Positions 28,638 to 37,857 of a stretch of 64,000 nucleotides of DNA are shown in pieces. Position numbers and translations under genes: made by a program. The stretch covers positions 1-64,000 of the forward strand of contig CAZVFX010000017.1 in NCBI GenBank assembly GCA_964626565.1, given 5' to 3'. The notes beneath the pieces were generated by a model, which had not been told where the DNA came from, did no database searches, and saw only the letters and a list, made by a program, of their open reading frames with translations. Within the stretch, counting starts at the first letter, position 1; every line of letters begins with the position of its first letter. The DNA comes from CAZVFX01 sp964626565. Its GTDB lineage: Bacteria > Myxococcota_A > UBA9042 > CAIXZC01.

Positions 28638-30149
28638 ATGAACGAAAGGATTCCGAGACACCGAGTTCCGCTTGGCACCGTAGCACTTCTGGCGCTGACA
28701 TTGGCAGCCGGACCTGTACGGGCGGAAGGATGGGTCGGTATGGACGTGGACTACCGGATGTGGAGCACGAGTGTGTCCGCGTTTGAGGTGAGCCCCGAGG
28801 GGGACGAGACGTGGGAGCCGGGCACGACGCTCATCAACCGGCTGCGCGCGGGTTTGCACGGCGGCTGGGCCGCGGTGTCGGTTCACCTGGAAGGCGACCT
28901 GTTCTACGGTGCGGCGTCCGGAGAGTTTCCCGACATCGCATCCGACGCCACCGTCTTTCCTCCCCACGACATTATCACCTCCGACTCCTTTGTGCCGCGT
29001 CGTGGGTATCTTGAACTGAAGACTCCGGTGGGCATGCTCCGGGTGGGCCACCAGACCTCGAGCTGGGGTCAGGGGATCCTGGCCAACTCCGGCGAAGAGA
29101 CGCCCATGGAGATGTTCTCCCATCGCTGGCGGGGGGATCTGGTGGAGCGGGCTCTTTTTGCGACCCGGCCGCTGAAACTCTTCCTCGACTCCCCGGTGGC
29201 TGACCGCGTGATTCTGGTGGGCGCATTCGATGTCGTGTACCGGGATGAAAACGCTGATCTGATCGACGGCGACGTTGCCAAACAGTACATCGGCAGCCTG
29301 TCGTACCGTGGGGATGCTGAGAGTATCGGGGCATATGTGGTCTATCGAGACCAGACCGATGCTGACGATGAGTTCCTCAAGGTGCTGGCCATAGATTTCG
29401 CGGGCACGTTGGAACGGCCCATCTTCCCCGGCGGCACCTTGAAGACTGCTGCAGAAGTAGCCTGGATTACCGGCGAGACCGATCGCAGCCGGCCGTGGAA
29501 TTCTCCTTCGGGAGTGGATGTCAACGCGCTGGGTTTTGCATCGGAGGTGGCGGTGGCCCTGGATTCGCCCCAACTGTCGTTTGGTTTCAAAGGCGGGTAC
29601 GCAGCGGGAGATGGGGACCTGGATGACGGCACTCTCTACCGTTTTCGATTCGATCCCGACTACAACGTGGGGCTGATTCTCTTCGATCACTACCTGGCGG
29701 GCATGACGGCGGCCTCCATCGAGCGCGCCCGTGACCCGGAGAACGCGGCGGTACCGCCCCACGGGCTTACCGGGCTTGCCACCAACGGCTCGCTGGAGAA
29801 CACCGTGTATGTCGCACCGGCCCTGGTGTACGGCGGGGAGACGGGTTTTGCCGCAGCCCTGCTGGCGCTATTTGCATGGTCGGACCGGGGGGTTCCGTCT
29901 GCGTACGAGACGTTCGCCGGAGGCGGCGACCCGCACGGCTATCTGGGAGGGCCGACGAAGCCGCTGCAGTCTTTGGGTATGGAGTTCGATCTGGCAGTGC
30001 GTTATCGATATCGAATGATGGAGGCGATCACGTTGGAAGCGAGGGCGGAAGGGGGGATCCTGCTCCCCGGAGCAGCGTTCAGAAACGAGGAAGGTGATAA
30101 ACCCGGGGAGGTGACGTTGCTGCAGGGAACGGTGGGGGTGACATGGTGA
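28638..30149 (+). CDS. Predicted outer-membrane beta-barrel protein
   Basis: 503 residues. Cleavable signal peptide ending near ALTLAAGPVRA. The mature chain alternates polar and hydrophobic residues in many short strands rich in Gly and aromatic residues and ends in aromatic W (GTVGVTW), as expected for a barrel assembled by BAM. No Cys. It overlaps the next gene by 7 bases, so the barrel and the hydrolase-like lipoprotein at 30143 are probably translated together and may work together. Substrate or pore function unknown. Confidence 0.75.
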   Translation: MNERIPRHRVPLGTVALLALTLAAGPVRAEGWVGMDVDYRMWSTSVSAFEVSPEGDETWEPGTTLINRLRAGLHGGWAAVSVHLEGDLFYGAASGEFPDIASDATVFPPHDIITSDSFVPRRGYLELKTPVGMLRVGHQTSSWGQGILANSGEETPMEMFSHRWRGDLVERALFATRPLKLFLDSPVADRVILVGAFDVVYRDENADLIDGDVAKQYIGSLSYRGDAESIGAYVVYRDQTDADDEFLKVLAIDFAGTLERPIFPGGTLKTAAEVAWITGETDRSRPWNSPSGVDVNALGFASEVAVALDSPQLSFGFKGGYAAGDGDLDDGTLYRFRFDPDYNVGLILFDHYLAGMTAASIERARDPENAAVPPHGLTGLATNGSLENTVYVAPALVYGGETGFAAALLALFAWSDRGVPSAYETFAGGGDPHGYLGGPTKPLQSLGMEFDLAVRYRYRMMEAITLEARAEGGILLPGAAFRNEEGDKPGEVTLLQGTVGVTW

Positions 30150-33100
30150 GGAAAACGGGCATCAAGAAGCGACTATCAGCTATCAACCTATGGCTCGCAG
30201 TCTTGTTGGTGGCCGGGGTGTTAGCGGCCTGTTCGCCGGAGCCGGCAGGGTTGGCGCCGGCGGGTGAAGGGGGCGGGCCCATGGTGGTGTGGGATCTTGA
30301 AGCCAGGCCGCTGCCGGAGATTCCGTTTCCCAACAACCTGGCGACCCGGTACGACCCTGATTCGCCAACCGGGCTCAGGTTGAATTTGAGCGTCATTTCT
30401 CCCACGGAGATTGAAACCGAAACCAGGGAGAAGGCGGATCAACTGGACGGGTTCGGGACCTTTGGAACCATTACGGTCACCTTTGACTCCCTGATCCATC
30501 TGGCTGACTTGAAGAGCCGGCATGAGGAGAACCTGGATTTCGTTGACGACGCGATCTTCCTTGTCGACGTCACGCCCGGCAGCCCGACGTATGGTCAGCC
30601 GACGATGTTGGACATGGGGAGGGGGTTCTTTCCTCTTCAACTGAAGGTAACCGACGCCTACTTCTCCAACGATCCGAGGGAGGACGGAACCAACCTGGTG
30701 TTCGAGTCATATGACGAAGGCGGCAAGGACACCGACTTCGACGGTGTCGATGACAAGCCCAACGTGTTTCCCGGGGGGGAAGACCCGTGGGACGACCTGC
30801 TTACGCATTATGAGACCGAGACTCACGCGCTCATGTTGAGGCCGGTGGTGCCGTTGCGGGAGCGGACCCGTTATGCGGTGGTAGTGACCCGACGCCTGTT
30901 GGGGGCTGAAGGGACTGGAGCCGGTTGCGACGATGACGGCGGATGTAGCGAAACGGGGAGTTGCGATGTGAAGGCGGGCCGGTGCCGGGAGCCGGTGAGG
31001 TCGCCGTTTCAATGGGTGAACCACACCCGGCAAACCGATGAACTGGCGCCGTTGAAGAGTATCCTGACCGCGTCGCCCTTCAATATCGAGGTTGACGATG
31101 TTGCGTTTGCGTGGACGTTTACCACGCAGAGCGTGACTTCCGACCTGGTGGCCATACGCAAGGGCATGTACGGCAAAGGACCGTTCGCCTACCTGGCGGA
31201 CGAGTTTCCCGCGGTGTTCACCCTCAGCCAGGCAAAAACCGAGGACCAGGCCAAGGAAACGGGGAGCATGTACACGGTGACCGTGAGTGAGTTGATGGAT
31301 ACCTTCGGTCCGTTGCTGGAGATGTTGAAAGGCACCATCCCGAGCCTGAAAGACTCTTTCGAGCCCCTCATGGACTCCTACGAGTACGTCGACTACTTTG
31401 TGGCCGGCACCTTCCAGAGCCCTGACTTCATGACCGACAGGGACGGGCACGCGGGGGAAGGGCATCCTGCCGACGACGACGAGTCGTTCGAGGTGAATGC
31501 GGAGACGGGTGAGGCGGTGTACGGGACCACCACGGTGCCTTTTGTCTGTATCATTCCCAAGGAGCAGGCCAACTACGCGGACGAAACCTACCCGCATCAT
31601 ACGGGCAAAAAACCGTTCCCGGTGGCGATCTTCATGCATGGTACTGCGTCTTCTAAGCTGCAGGCCATGGGATTTGCGGGGCTGTTCGCCCGCTATGGTA
31701 TTGCCACATGCGCGATCGATGCGTTCGCCCACGGGATGCCGTTCCCGGCCAATCCTGAAGAGGGTGCTTTGCTCTCGGAGCCGGCCGTGGTCGACATGAT
31801 CACGTTGATGGCCCCGGGCTATTTGCCCATGTACGACATCGTCAAGGGAACCCGGTGCCGGGACCTCAACATGGATGGCAATCTGGACCCGGCCGGTGAT
31901 TTCTGGACGCTGGATGCGTTTCACACCCGGGACGCAGTGCGGCAGACCGCGGTGGACCTGATGCAGTTCGTGCGTATCCTTCGCTCCATGGACGGGCAGA
32001 CCAAGGCCGATGTGGATGGGGACGGGGAGCTGGAAATTCTGGGCGATTTCGATGGCGACGGCAAGCCGGACCTGGGGGGCAAAGACAACCGCTACTTCTC
32101 CTACGGCATTTCGCTGGGTGGCATCGTCACCGCGGTGTTTGCCGGGGTAGAGCCTGCGCTCGATGCCGCGGTTGTAATCGTGGGCGGCGGGGGGCTTTCG
32201 GATGTGGCCGTGCGCAGCACCAATCCAGGCGTTCCGGAGATGGCGATCATGCCGATGATGGGCCCGATCATTCTGGGCAATCCACCGCCCCCGGTTGAGG
32301 ACGAAGACGGGGAGGGCGGCGAAATACAGGCTGAAGGGATAGAGCTTAGTTTCGCCATGCCCGCGTTCGACCGCATTAAGGAGTTGCCCATCGCCTATCT
32401 GGCCAAGGCCCGGCCGGGCCACCAGGTGCGGCTCACCAACCTGGACTCAGGCGCGTCTACTTTCGCTGTCGTTCCTGAGGAAGGGGGCTTCCGGCTCCAA
32501 CTCCAGGCAGACGCGTTGCGGGCCACTGAGATTCGTCATTTCACCGGGTTTGACCCGTTGGCTCGAACTGACGTGGAGTCGTGTGAGGATGATTCCGACT
32601 GCCCGAATCAGTGGCGTTGCCGCAAGCTGGCCGCCAAAAGCTGGTGCATGATGGCGCCGCCGAAGCTGGACACCGAGTCGGAAGGCGAGCGTCCCGCGCT
32701 TGGGGACTTCTTCCTGGTTGAGGTTCTGGACGGCGACGGGAACGTGTTGGAGAGCGTCGACACGTTCGGCTACAACGTGGAGGCCAACGGTATCGTCTAC
32801 CCCAAGGGTGCGAGGTTGGTGAACATGTATCGTGGCTTTGGATATGCGCGACAGACGCCCGGGTTGAGGCGTTTCATGAACGTCGCCCAGGTGATTCTCG
32901 AGCCGGGGGACCCGGTGAACTGGGCCCGGCACTATGCGGCGGAGCCCATTGCGTATCCGGAGGCTGACCCTGATGCGACCTACGGCACCAACGTGGCGAT
33001 GCTGCTGGGAGTGGGGGATTCCAACGTGCCGGTGGCCACCGGGATCTCCATGGCCCGGGCCGCGGGCATTCTGGGGTATGCGGAACCGGACGGGCGTTAC

Positions 33101-33682
33101 GGAGACAAGAGCCAGATGGACGTGCTGGTGGACAACGGGGTGGTGGAAGGATTGTACAACCGCTGCCGCTACACCGTGGACGTTGAGGATGCGGAAGGCA
33201 ACGTGCACGAGGAGTGCACTTTGTACGACGTCGATGACCTGGACGGCAGCCGGCACCATTCCGGTTGTGGCGGGTGCATGTACGGGCCGGATGGCGCGAC
33301 CGACAGTTGGCAGTGCACGGACGGCGACGGAGCGGTGTGTGGGGACGGTTTCAACGCGCCCTTCGATCTGCCCGAGCCGTTGCGGGCGACGGTTGCCTTT
33401 CCCAACCCCGGATTAGCGGCCGAACCGTCGGCTGCCATTTGCGCGCAGAAGAACGGGGACGGCAGTTGCCGGTTTTTCCGGGACGAGGCGGGGGTGCAGG
33501 CGGTACGACTCGTGATGACCCGGCCTCGCGGCTTTCACGGCATCTACCTCATGGCGCCGTACAAGGCTTTCGACATAGAGACGTACCAGCTCAACATGAT
33601 CGTTCGCTACTTCATGAGTTCGGGGCAGGAAGTGTGGGATTCTGCTTGTCTCGAGGATAATTCTTGTGAGTGGGTTCCTTAG
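30143..33682 (+). CDS. Very large lipoprotein with alpha/beta-hydrolase-like domain
   Basis: 1179 residues. Lipobox LAAC near residue 30. The N-terminal part carries several domains without known motif. A hydrolase core appears near residues 490-690: FMHGTASSKLQAMGF (oxyanion-type HG), ATCAIDAFAHG, then the nucleophile elbow YGISLGG. Asp-rich inserts (DVDGDGELEILGDFDGDGKPD) look like calcium-binding loops. A few paired cysteines are spread through it. It resembles the product at 11023-13098. The start overlaps the barrel gene stop and its own stop overlaps that of the convergent gene by 4 bases. Substrate unknown; an extracytoplasmic esterase or lipase-like role is plausible. Confidence 0.78.
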   Translation: MVRKTGIKKRLSAINLWLAVLLVAGVLAACSPEPAGLAPAGEGGGPMVVWDLEARPLPEIPFPNNLATRYDPDSPTGLRLNLSVISPTEIETETREKADQLDGFGTFGTITVTFDSLIHLADLKSRHEENLDFVDDAIFLVDVTPGSPTYGQPTMLDMGRGFFPLQLKVTDAYFSNDPREDGTNLVFESYDEGGKDTDFDGVDDKPNVFPGGEDPWDDLLTHYETETHALMLRPVVPLRERTRYAVVVTRRLLGAEGTGAGCDDDGGCSETGSCDVKAGRCREPVRSPFQWVNHTRQTDELAPLKSILTASPFNIEVDDVAFAWTFTTQSVTSDLVAIRKGMYGKGPFAYLADEFPAVFTLSQAKTEDQAKETGSMYTVTVSELMDTFGPLLEMLKGTIPSLKDSFEPLMDSYEYVDYFVAGTFQSPDFMTDRDGHAGEGHPADDDESFEVNAETGEAVYGTTTVPFVCIIPKEQANYADETYPHHTGKKPFPVAIFMHGTASSKLQAMGFAGLFARYGIATCAIDAFAHGMPFPANPEEGALLSEPAVVDMITLMAPGYLPMYDIVKGTRCRDLNMDGNLDPAGDFWTLDAFHTRDAVRQTAVDLMQFVRILRSMDGQTKADVDGDGELEILGDFDGDGKPDLGGKDNRYFSYGISLGGIVTAVFAGVEPALDAAVVIVGGGGLSDVAVRSTNPGVPEMAIMPMMGPIILGNPPPPVEDEDGEGGEIQAEGIELSFAMPAFDRIKELPIAYLAKARPGHQVRLTNLDSGASTFAVVPEEGGFRLQLQADALRATEIRHFTGFDPLARTDVESCEDDSDCPNQWRCRKLAAKSWCMMAPPKLDTESEGERPALGDFFLVEVLDGDGNVLESVDTFGYNVEANGIVYPKGARLVNMYRGFGYARQTPGLRRFMNVAQVILEPGDPVNWARHYAAEPIAYPEADPDATYGTNVAMLLGVGDSNVPVATGISMARAAGILGYAEPDGRYGDKSQMDVLVDNGVVEGLYNRCRYTVDVEDAEGNVHEECTLYDVDDLDGSRHHSGCGGCMYGPDGATDSWQCTDGDGAVCGDGFNAPFDLPEPLRATVAFPNPGLAAEPSAAICAQKNGDGSCRFFRDEAGVQAVRLVMTRPRGFHGIYLMAPYKAFDIETYQLNMIVRYFMSSGQEVWDSACLEDNSCEWVP

Positions 33683-35067
33683 GAGCGTACTGCAGACTTT
33701 CTACGGGTGACCGCCAGGCCCAGGGCGAGGAAGGCGAAGAGGATACCGAAGGGAGCGCCGCCGCCGGTGCTGCCGGTGGAGCAGCCGGTGGAGCCGCCGT
33801 CATCGTTGCCGCCGGAGGTGTCCGACGGGGTTTCCTCGTTGCCACCGCCTTCGCCGTTGCCCTGGCCGTTGGGGTCGGCTTCCGGGCTGTGGGGGGAGTC
33901 CGAAGCGGCACTACTCACGCCTTTCTCAATGAAGTTGCTGCCGCCCAGAGTTTCGCCATCGTCGAACCCGATATCCTTCCAGCCACCGGGGATGCAGAAG
34001 CCGATTCCCGGTTCGGCGAACTCTTCGCCTTCTTCGTCACAGTCGCAGGGCGGGCAGACGCACTCTTCCGGCTCGGGGCACTCTTCGCCCGGGGCGCAGG
34101 GGGGTGTGGCCTGGCACTCGCAAGCGCAGGCACAGGAGGTGCCGCCACCGCTGCTGCCGAACTGAGCGCATTCCCACCCTTCCGGGCAGTTGAGGTCGTC
34201 TTCACATTCGATCTGCTTGGGCACGCAGAAGGCGCCCATGGACTCGCATCCGCTCTGGGGTTCGTCGTCGAAGCACTCGCACTCTTCTTCTTCGGGGCAG
34301 TCGCACGGCTCGCATTCTTCCCCTTCGGGGCAGTCGGGGCAGGCGCAGGTGGTGCAAACGCAACCGCCGCCACCGCTCTCCCAGCAAGCTTCCTGCTCTA
34401 TACATTCGAACCCTTCTCCGCAGTCGTCATCGGATGAGCAGTCCTCCGGCTCAAATACGCAGTAACCGTAGGTCTCGGTCTCGCACTCGAAGTCTTCGGG
34501 AATGTCGCACGGCTCGCATTCACAATCGGGCTCGGGGGCCTCGGAGCAATCACCTTCGTCCGGGTTGCAGCCGGGAGCGGCGCAGGTGCAGGGCGGGCAG
34601 TCGGGCATGGTGGGGCACGGGACCTGGATATCCTTACAGGTAAAGTACTCGGGGCAATCCGCATCGTTGTCGCATTCGCCGCCGTACCAGTCGTCCGGGT
34701 CGTCGTCCCACAGCTCAACGCATTCGCCGCCGCCGTCACAAGGAGGGCAGTCGCATTCGGGGCAATTCCCTTCGTCATCCGGGTCGCAGGGCGGACAGGC
34801 GCAGCCGGGGCAAGGCATGGGGAGACACTCGTAACCGGAAGGGCAATCCTGGTTGGTATCGCAGTCCTGACCTTCGGCGCCTACCTGAATGCAAACTCCT
34901 TCAGGTTCGCACGGGGGGCACTCTTCTTCATCAGGGCAGGCCTTGCAATCGGACAGGGCGCAGATTTCGTTTTCGTTGCAGTCCGCGTCCACCTGGCATT
35001 CGGCCATGGCGGAGAACGGGAAGGATACCAGAACCAGCAGGGTGAACATTCTAATCATTGATTTCAT
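33679..35067 (-). CDS. Cys-rich surface protein with MYXO-CTERM-like sorting tail
   Basis: 462 residues from the ATG at 35067, placed by GGAG six bases upstream; a GTG just before it is less likely. Type I signal peptide (FSAMA). The mature part is dominated by Cys/Asp/Glu/Pro-rich stretches (CPPCEPEGVC, CPECDCPPCDGGGECVE) giving very many cysteines. The C-terminus is a low-complexity Gly/Ser/Asn stretch, then TGCSTGSTGGGAP, a hydrophobic helix (FGILFAFLALGLAV) and TRRKSAVRS. A Cys before a helix and an Arg cluster is the MYXO-CTERM pattern, processed in myxobacteria by a dedicated myxosortase and anchored on the cell surface. No sortase is seen here. Confidence 0.83.
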   Translation of the reverse strand: MKSMIRMFTLLVLVSFPFSAMAECQVDADCNENEICALSDCKACPDEEECPPCEPEGVCIQVGAEGQDCDTNQDCPSGYECLPMPCPGCACPPCDPDDEGNCPECDCPPCDGGGECVELWDDDPDDWYGGECDNDADCPEYFTCKDIQVPCPTMPDCPPCTCAAPGCNPDEGDCSEAPEPDCECEPCDIPEDFECETETYGYCVFEPEDCSSDDDCGEGFECIEQEACWESGGGGCVCTTCACPDCPEGEECEPCDCPEEEECECFDDEPQSGCESMGAFCVPKQIECEDDLNCPEGWECAQFGSSGGGTSCACACECQATPPCAPGEECPEPEECVCPPCDCDEEGEEFAEPGIGFCIPGGWKDIGFDDGETLGGSNFIEKGVSSAASDSPHSPEADPNGQGNGEGGGNEETPSDTSGGNDDGGSTGCSTGSTGGGAPFGILFAFLALGLAVTRRKSAVRS

Positions 35068-35228
35068 CACTAACTCCTATCGCTCGGTTGTCAACGTCGC
35101 TATTTCAAATCGCTGTCCCCTTCATAAGCAAGTCGCGTGCCGTTGGTTTTCTCGTCGAGGCTTGGCGTTGCGCCGCGACAGGCGGATCGTGCATTGTGTT
35201 TACGTCTGTAGAAAATCTCTACATGCCC

Positions 35229-36386
35229 TTATGCCGACTCGCACTTCCGGATGGCGCAGTACACCGACATGGCGAGGTAGTTGGCCACCGCGAGTTCGAC
35301 CGGTGTGAAGTGCTTGCCTGACAGGGGGTCGCCGAGGAGCAGGACCCCGTTGGTGTGTCGGCCGTCGGTGACGGACGCGATGATCGCGGTTTTCACGTTG
35401 GTGCCCAGTTCTTTGTTGAACGAGTTTACTGAATAGGGTCCTGTGCCTGCGGATTCCAACACTGCCGAGAGGCTCGTGTTCAAGCAGGCTGCGAGCAGGC
35501 CATCTGCGTAGTCGTACCTGGTGCCCACCAGTTTTTCTCCCAGTTCTCCGAGTGCGGATGTGACGGACAGTATCTGAGCGTCGCGATCAAGTGAAATGAA
35601 TGCGGCTAGCCGGCAGGGGAGGGCGGCCATGGAGAGCCTGAGAGCGCGGTCTGAAAGGGTGCTGGCGTCGTTCGCCTCGGCGAGTGCTGAATCCACGGGC
35701 TGGCGGAGCCACTCGAATCCTGGTGGAGGGACGATTGTCTCCGTGGTGTGGGGTGAAGGCGAGTTGCTGGCCTCGCGCAGCGCGTCGAGGTCGACTTTGA
35801 GGGTGGTCAGAGTGTCGGCGGCGGTGGCTTCCACTTCCACCACGTGGATCAATTGGACAGGTTTTTCCTGCTGGGCGGCGGCGCCGGCGCTGTCCTTGGG
35901 CGCGGGCGGCCGCGGGGCGGGTGACTTTGGTTTATCGCGCACGCCTCGGCCTTGTTCGCTCATACGGCGTTCTATTTCAGCTTTGGGCAGCACCATGCAG
36001 GGATGATTTACCGACACGGGGGTTTCGGGGTTCGGCGTGATGAGCAGGTCAGATGGAAGTGCGCTGAGCTTCTTCTCTTTGAGGTCGGCTTCCAGGTATG
36101 TGATGGTTGGGGTTGAGAGCACCTCGGGCTCCGGCGCAGGGGTCTCCTGCTCCTCCTCTTCCTCTGGTTCGACCCGCAGGTAGAACACCTTTTCCAGCAC
36201 GGTATCCTTCACCACGATAGTCCCGTCCGCCTTCACTTCGCACAGCGCCTTGCCTTTGGGGATCTGGGTGCCCCCGGTCTGCCTCAGCACCTTGCTGAGT
36301 GCGGCGAGCCAGTTGGGCGCTTCTACGGAGACGACCAGCGCGTCCTCGTGGGGCTGCTCGGGAGGGATCGTAAGTTCGAACCTCAT
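35229..36386 (-). CDS. GAF-like protein with separate N-terminal domain, unknown function
   Basis: 385 residues from the ATG at 36386; the frame extends to 36512 but the extra residues look non-native. N-terminal module of about 75 residues (VSVEAPNWLAALSKVLRQTG, GKALCEVKADGTIVVKD). A Pro/Ala/Lys-rich linker follows. The C-terminal 160 or so residues resemble a GAF-type fold (LPCRLAAFISLDRD, VKTAIIASVTDGRHTNGVLLLGD, FTPVELAVANYLA). No kinase or cyclase output domain, so it could be a ligand or redox sensor or adaptor. No membrane segment. It is divergent from the CoA-transferase gene. Confidence 0.65.
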   Translation of the reverse strand: MRFELTIPPEQPHEDALVVSVEAPNWLAALSKVLRQTGGTQIPKGKALCEVKADGTIVVKDTVLEKVFYLRVEPEEEEEQETPAPEPEVLSTPTITYLEADLKEKKLSALPSDLLITPNPETPVSVNHPCMVLPKAEIERRMSEQGRGVRDKPKSPAPRPPAPKDSAGAAAQQEKPVQLIHVVEVEATAADTLTTLKVDLDALREASNSPSPHTTETIVPPPGFEWLRQPVDSALAEANDASTLSDRALRLSMAALPCRLAAFISLDRDAQILSVTSALGELGEKLVGTRYDYADGLLAACLNTSLSAVLESAGTGPYSVNSFNKELGTNVKTAIIASVTDGRHTNGVLLLGDPLSGKHFTPVELAVANYLAMSVYCAIRKCESA

Positions 36387-36493
36387 AGAACATGGATAAC
36401 AGATGTCCTTTGAGGTGTCAACGAACCGGACCATGGGCAGCGCTTGGCGTCGCCTCTTGAAACCGGCGGTGACATGGTGTAGTTTAGTTGACC

Positions 36494-37831
36494 ATGAACG
36501 ACAGTGAAACATACCTTGAAAGATACCAACGTCTGTTGGCTCCGGCTGAGAAGGCTGCCAATGTGATTCAGAACGGCGACTCGGTGGTGCTGTCCGGGGG
36601 GGCCTGTCAGCCGCTTTCCATACTCTCCGCGCTGGGGCGGCGCCGCGACTTGCAACGGGTCAATCTCTACACGTCGCTGAGCCTTGTGCCTCCCGACTTT
36701 CTGGTGCGGCAGTACCTGGCAAAGAAGGAAGGGAAGTCGTTGGAGTCCAACGTCTCCTTCTTCTCTTTCTGCGTCGGCCCCGGGTCTCGTGAGAGTGCTC
36801 AGGCGTCGGTGGTGAACGTGGTTCCGGTGTCGGGTTCGGCGGTGGGAAGGTTGCTGCAGGGCAGGCGGGTGGATGTCATTGTGGCCGGTTCGTCGGGAAT
36901 GGACGAGGACGGCAATTTCAACCTCTCCTGCAACGTCGACTGGATGCAGGACATACTGTCCGACGCGATGCACCGGGACACAGTGGTGGTGGTTGAGGTC
37001 AACCGCAATCTACCTTGGACCGAGGGGGAAACCACTTTCAGGATTGAAGCGGTTGACATGGTCGTGGAGAGCGAGCGTGCGGTGCCTGACCTGCCTGCGC
37101 CGCGTTCTGCGCCTGAAGCCCGCTCCATCGGGGGCCACCTTTCGCTGCTGGTTCCCGACGAGGCCACCCTTCACCTGGGAATGGGAGAACTGGTCAACCA
37201 GTCGGTGATCCATCTCGACGTCAAGAGAGACCTCGGGGTGCACTCCGACTTCATCGGCGACGGCATGCTCCACCTGTACGAGAAGGGCGCGATTACCAAT
37301 CGCAAGAAAGACTTCATGCCGGGCAAGTGGCTGGGGAGTTATGTTCTCGGCAGCCGTGATCTGTACGACTTCGTGGAGCGGAACGCGATGGTGGCGCTGC
37401 ATCCTACAGACTTTGTGGCGGAGCCTGCCAACATTTCGCGTAATCGGCGCATGGTTTCCATTACCCAGGCTACCCAGGTAGACATCACCGGGCAGATCGC
37501 GGGACAGAGCCGGGAGTTTGAGTTTCTGTCCAACCCCGGCATTCAGCACGGCTTTCATGCGGCGGCCAGCGCCAGCGCTGAGGGTATTGGAATCACTGTG
37601 CTGACGTCGGCGACCAGTTCGGGACGCGTTTCGAACATTGTGCCGGCTATCTCGCCGGGTACTGCGGTGGCTATTCCCAGGGGAGACGCAGACTGCGTGG
37701 TGACTGAATACGGCATCGCTCGGCTCAAGGGGAAATCCTTGTCCGAGCGGGCGCTCAATCTTATCGCAGTGGCCCATCCGTCGCACCGGGACCTCCTGGC
37801 CCGTGAGGCGCGGCAACTGGGGCTGCTTTAG
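36494..37831 (+). CDS. Divergent acetyl-CoA hydrolase/CoA-transferase family protein
   Basis: 445 residues, typical of the AbfT/Cat-type family. Recognisable parts: SGGACQPLSILSAL, VPDEATLHLGMGELVN, LGVHSDFIGDGMLHL and the conserved C-terminal block VVTEYGIARLKGKSLSERA...AHPSHRDLL. These enzymes move CoA between acyl-CoA and an acid through a glutamyl-CoA intermediate. In typical members the catalytic Glu is in an H(S/T)EM-like motif; here Asp occupies that position (D252), and the usual GGQxDF loop reads GIQHGF. The gene may therefore have changed function. It ends 26 bases before the M49 peptidase gene in the same direction. Confidence 0.8.
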   Translation: MNDSETYLERYQRLLAPAEKAANVIQNGDSVVLSGGACQPLSILSALGRRRDLQRVNLYTSLSLVPPDFLVRQYLAKKEGKSLESNVSFFSFCVGPGSRESAQASVVNVVPVSGSAVGRLLQGRRVDVIVAGSSGMDEDGNFNLSCNVDWMQDILSDAMHRDTVVVVEVNRNLPWTEGETTFRIEAVDMVVESERAVPDLPAPRSAPEARSIGGHLSLLVPDEATLHLGMGELVNQSVIHLDVKRDLGVHSDFIGDGMLHLYEKGAITNRKKDFMPGKWLGSYVLGSRDLYDFVERNAMVALHPTDFVAEPANISRNRRMVSITQATQVDITGQIAGQSREFEFLSNPGIQHGFHAAASASAEGIGITVLTSATSSGRVSNIVPAISPGTAVAIPRGDADCVVTEYGIARLKGKSLSERALNLIAVAHPSHRDLLAREARQLGLL

Positions 37832-37857
37832 ACAACCTTTAGACCAATGGAGTACGG

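Noticed and set aside
30707..32422. 571-residue minus-strand frame inside the hydrolase-like lipoprotein gene
   Set aside because: Fully covered by a coherent lipoprotein on the other strand; composition (His/Arg-rich) is typical of an antisense shadow.
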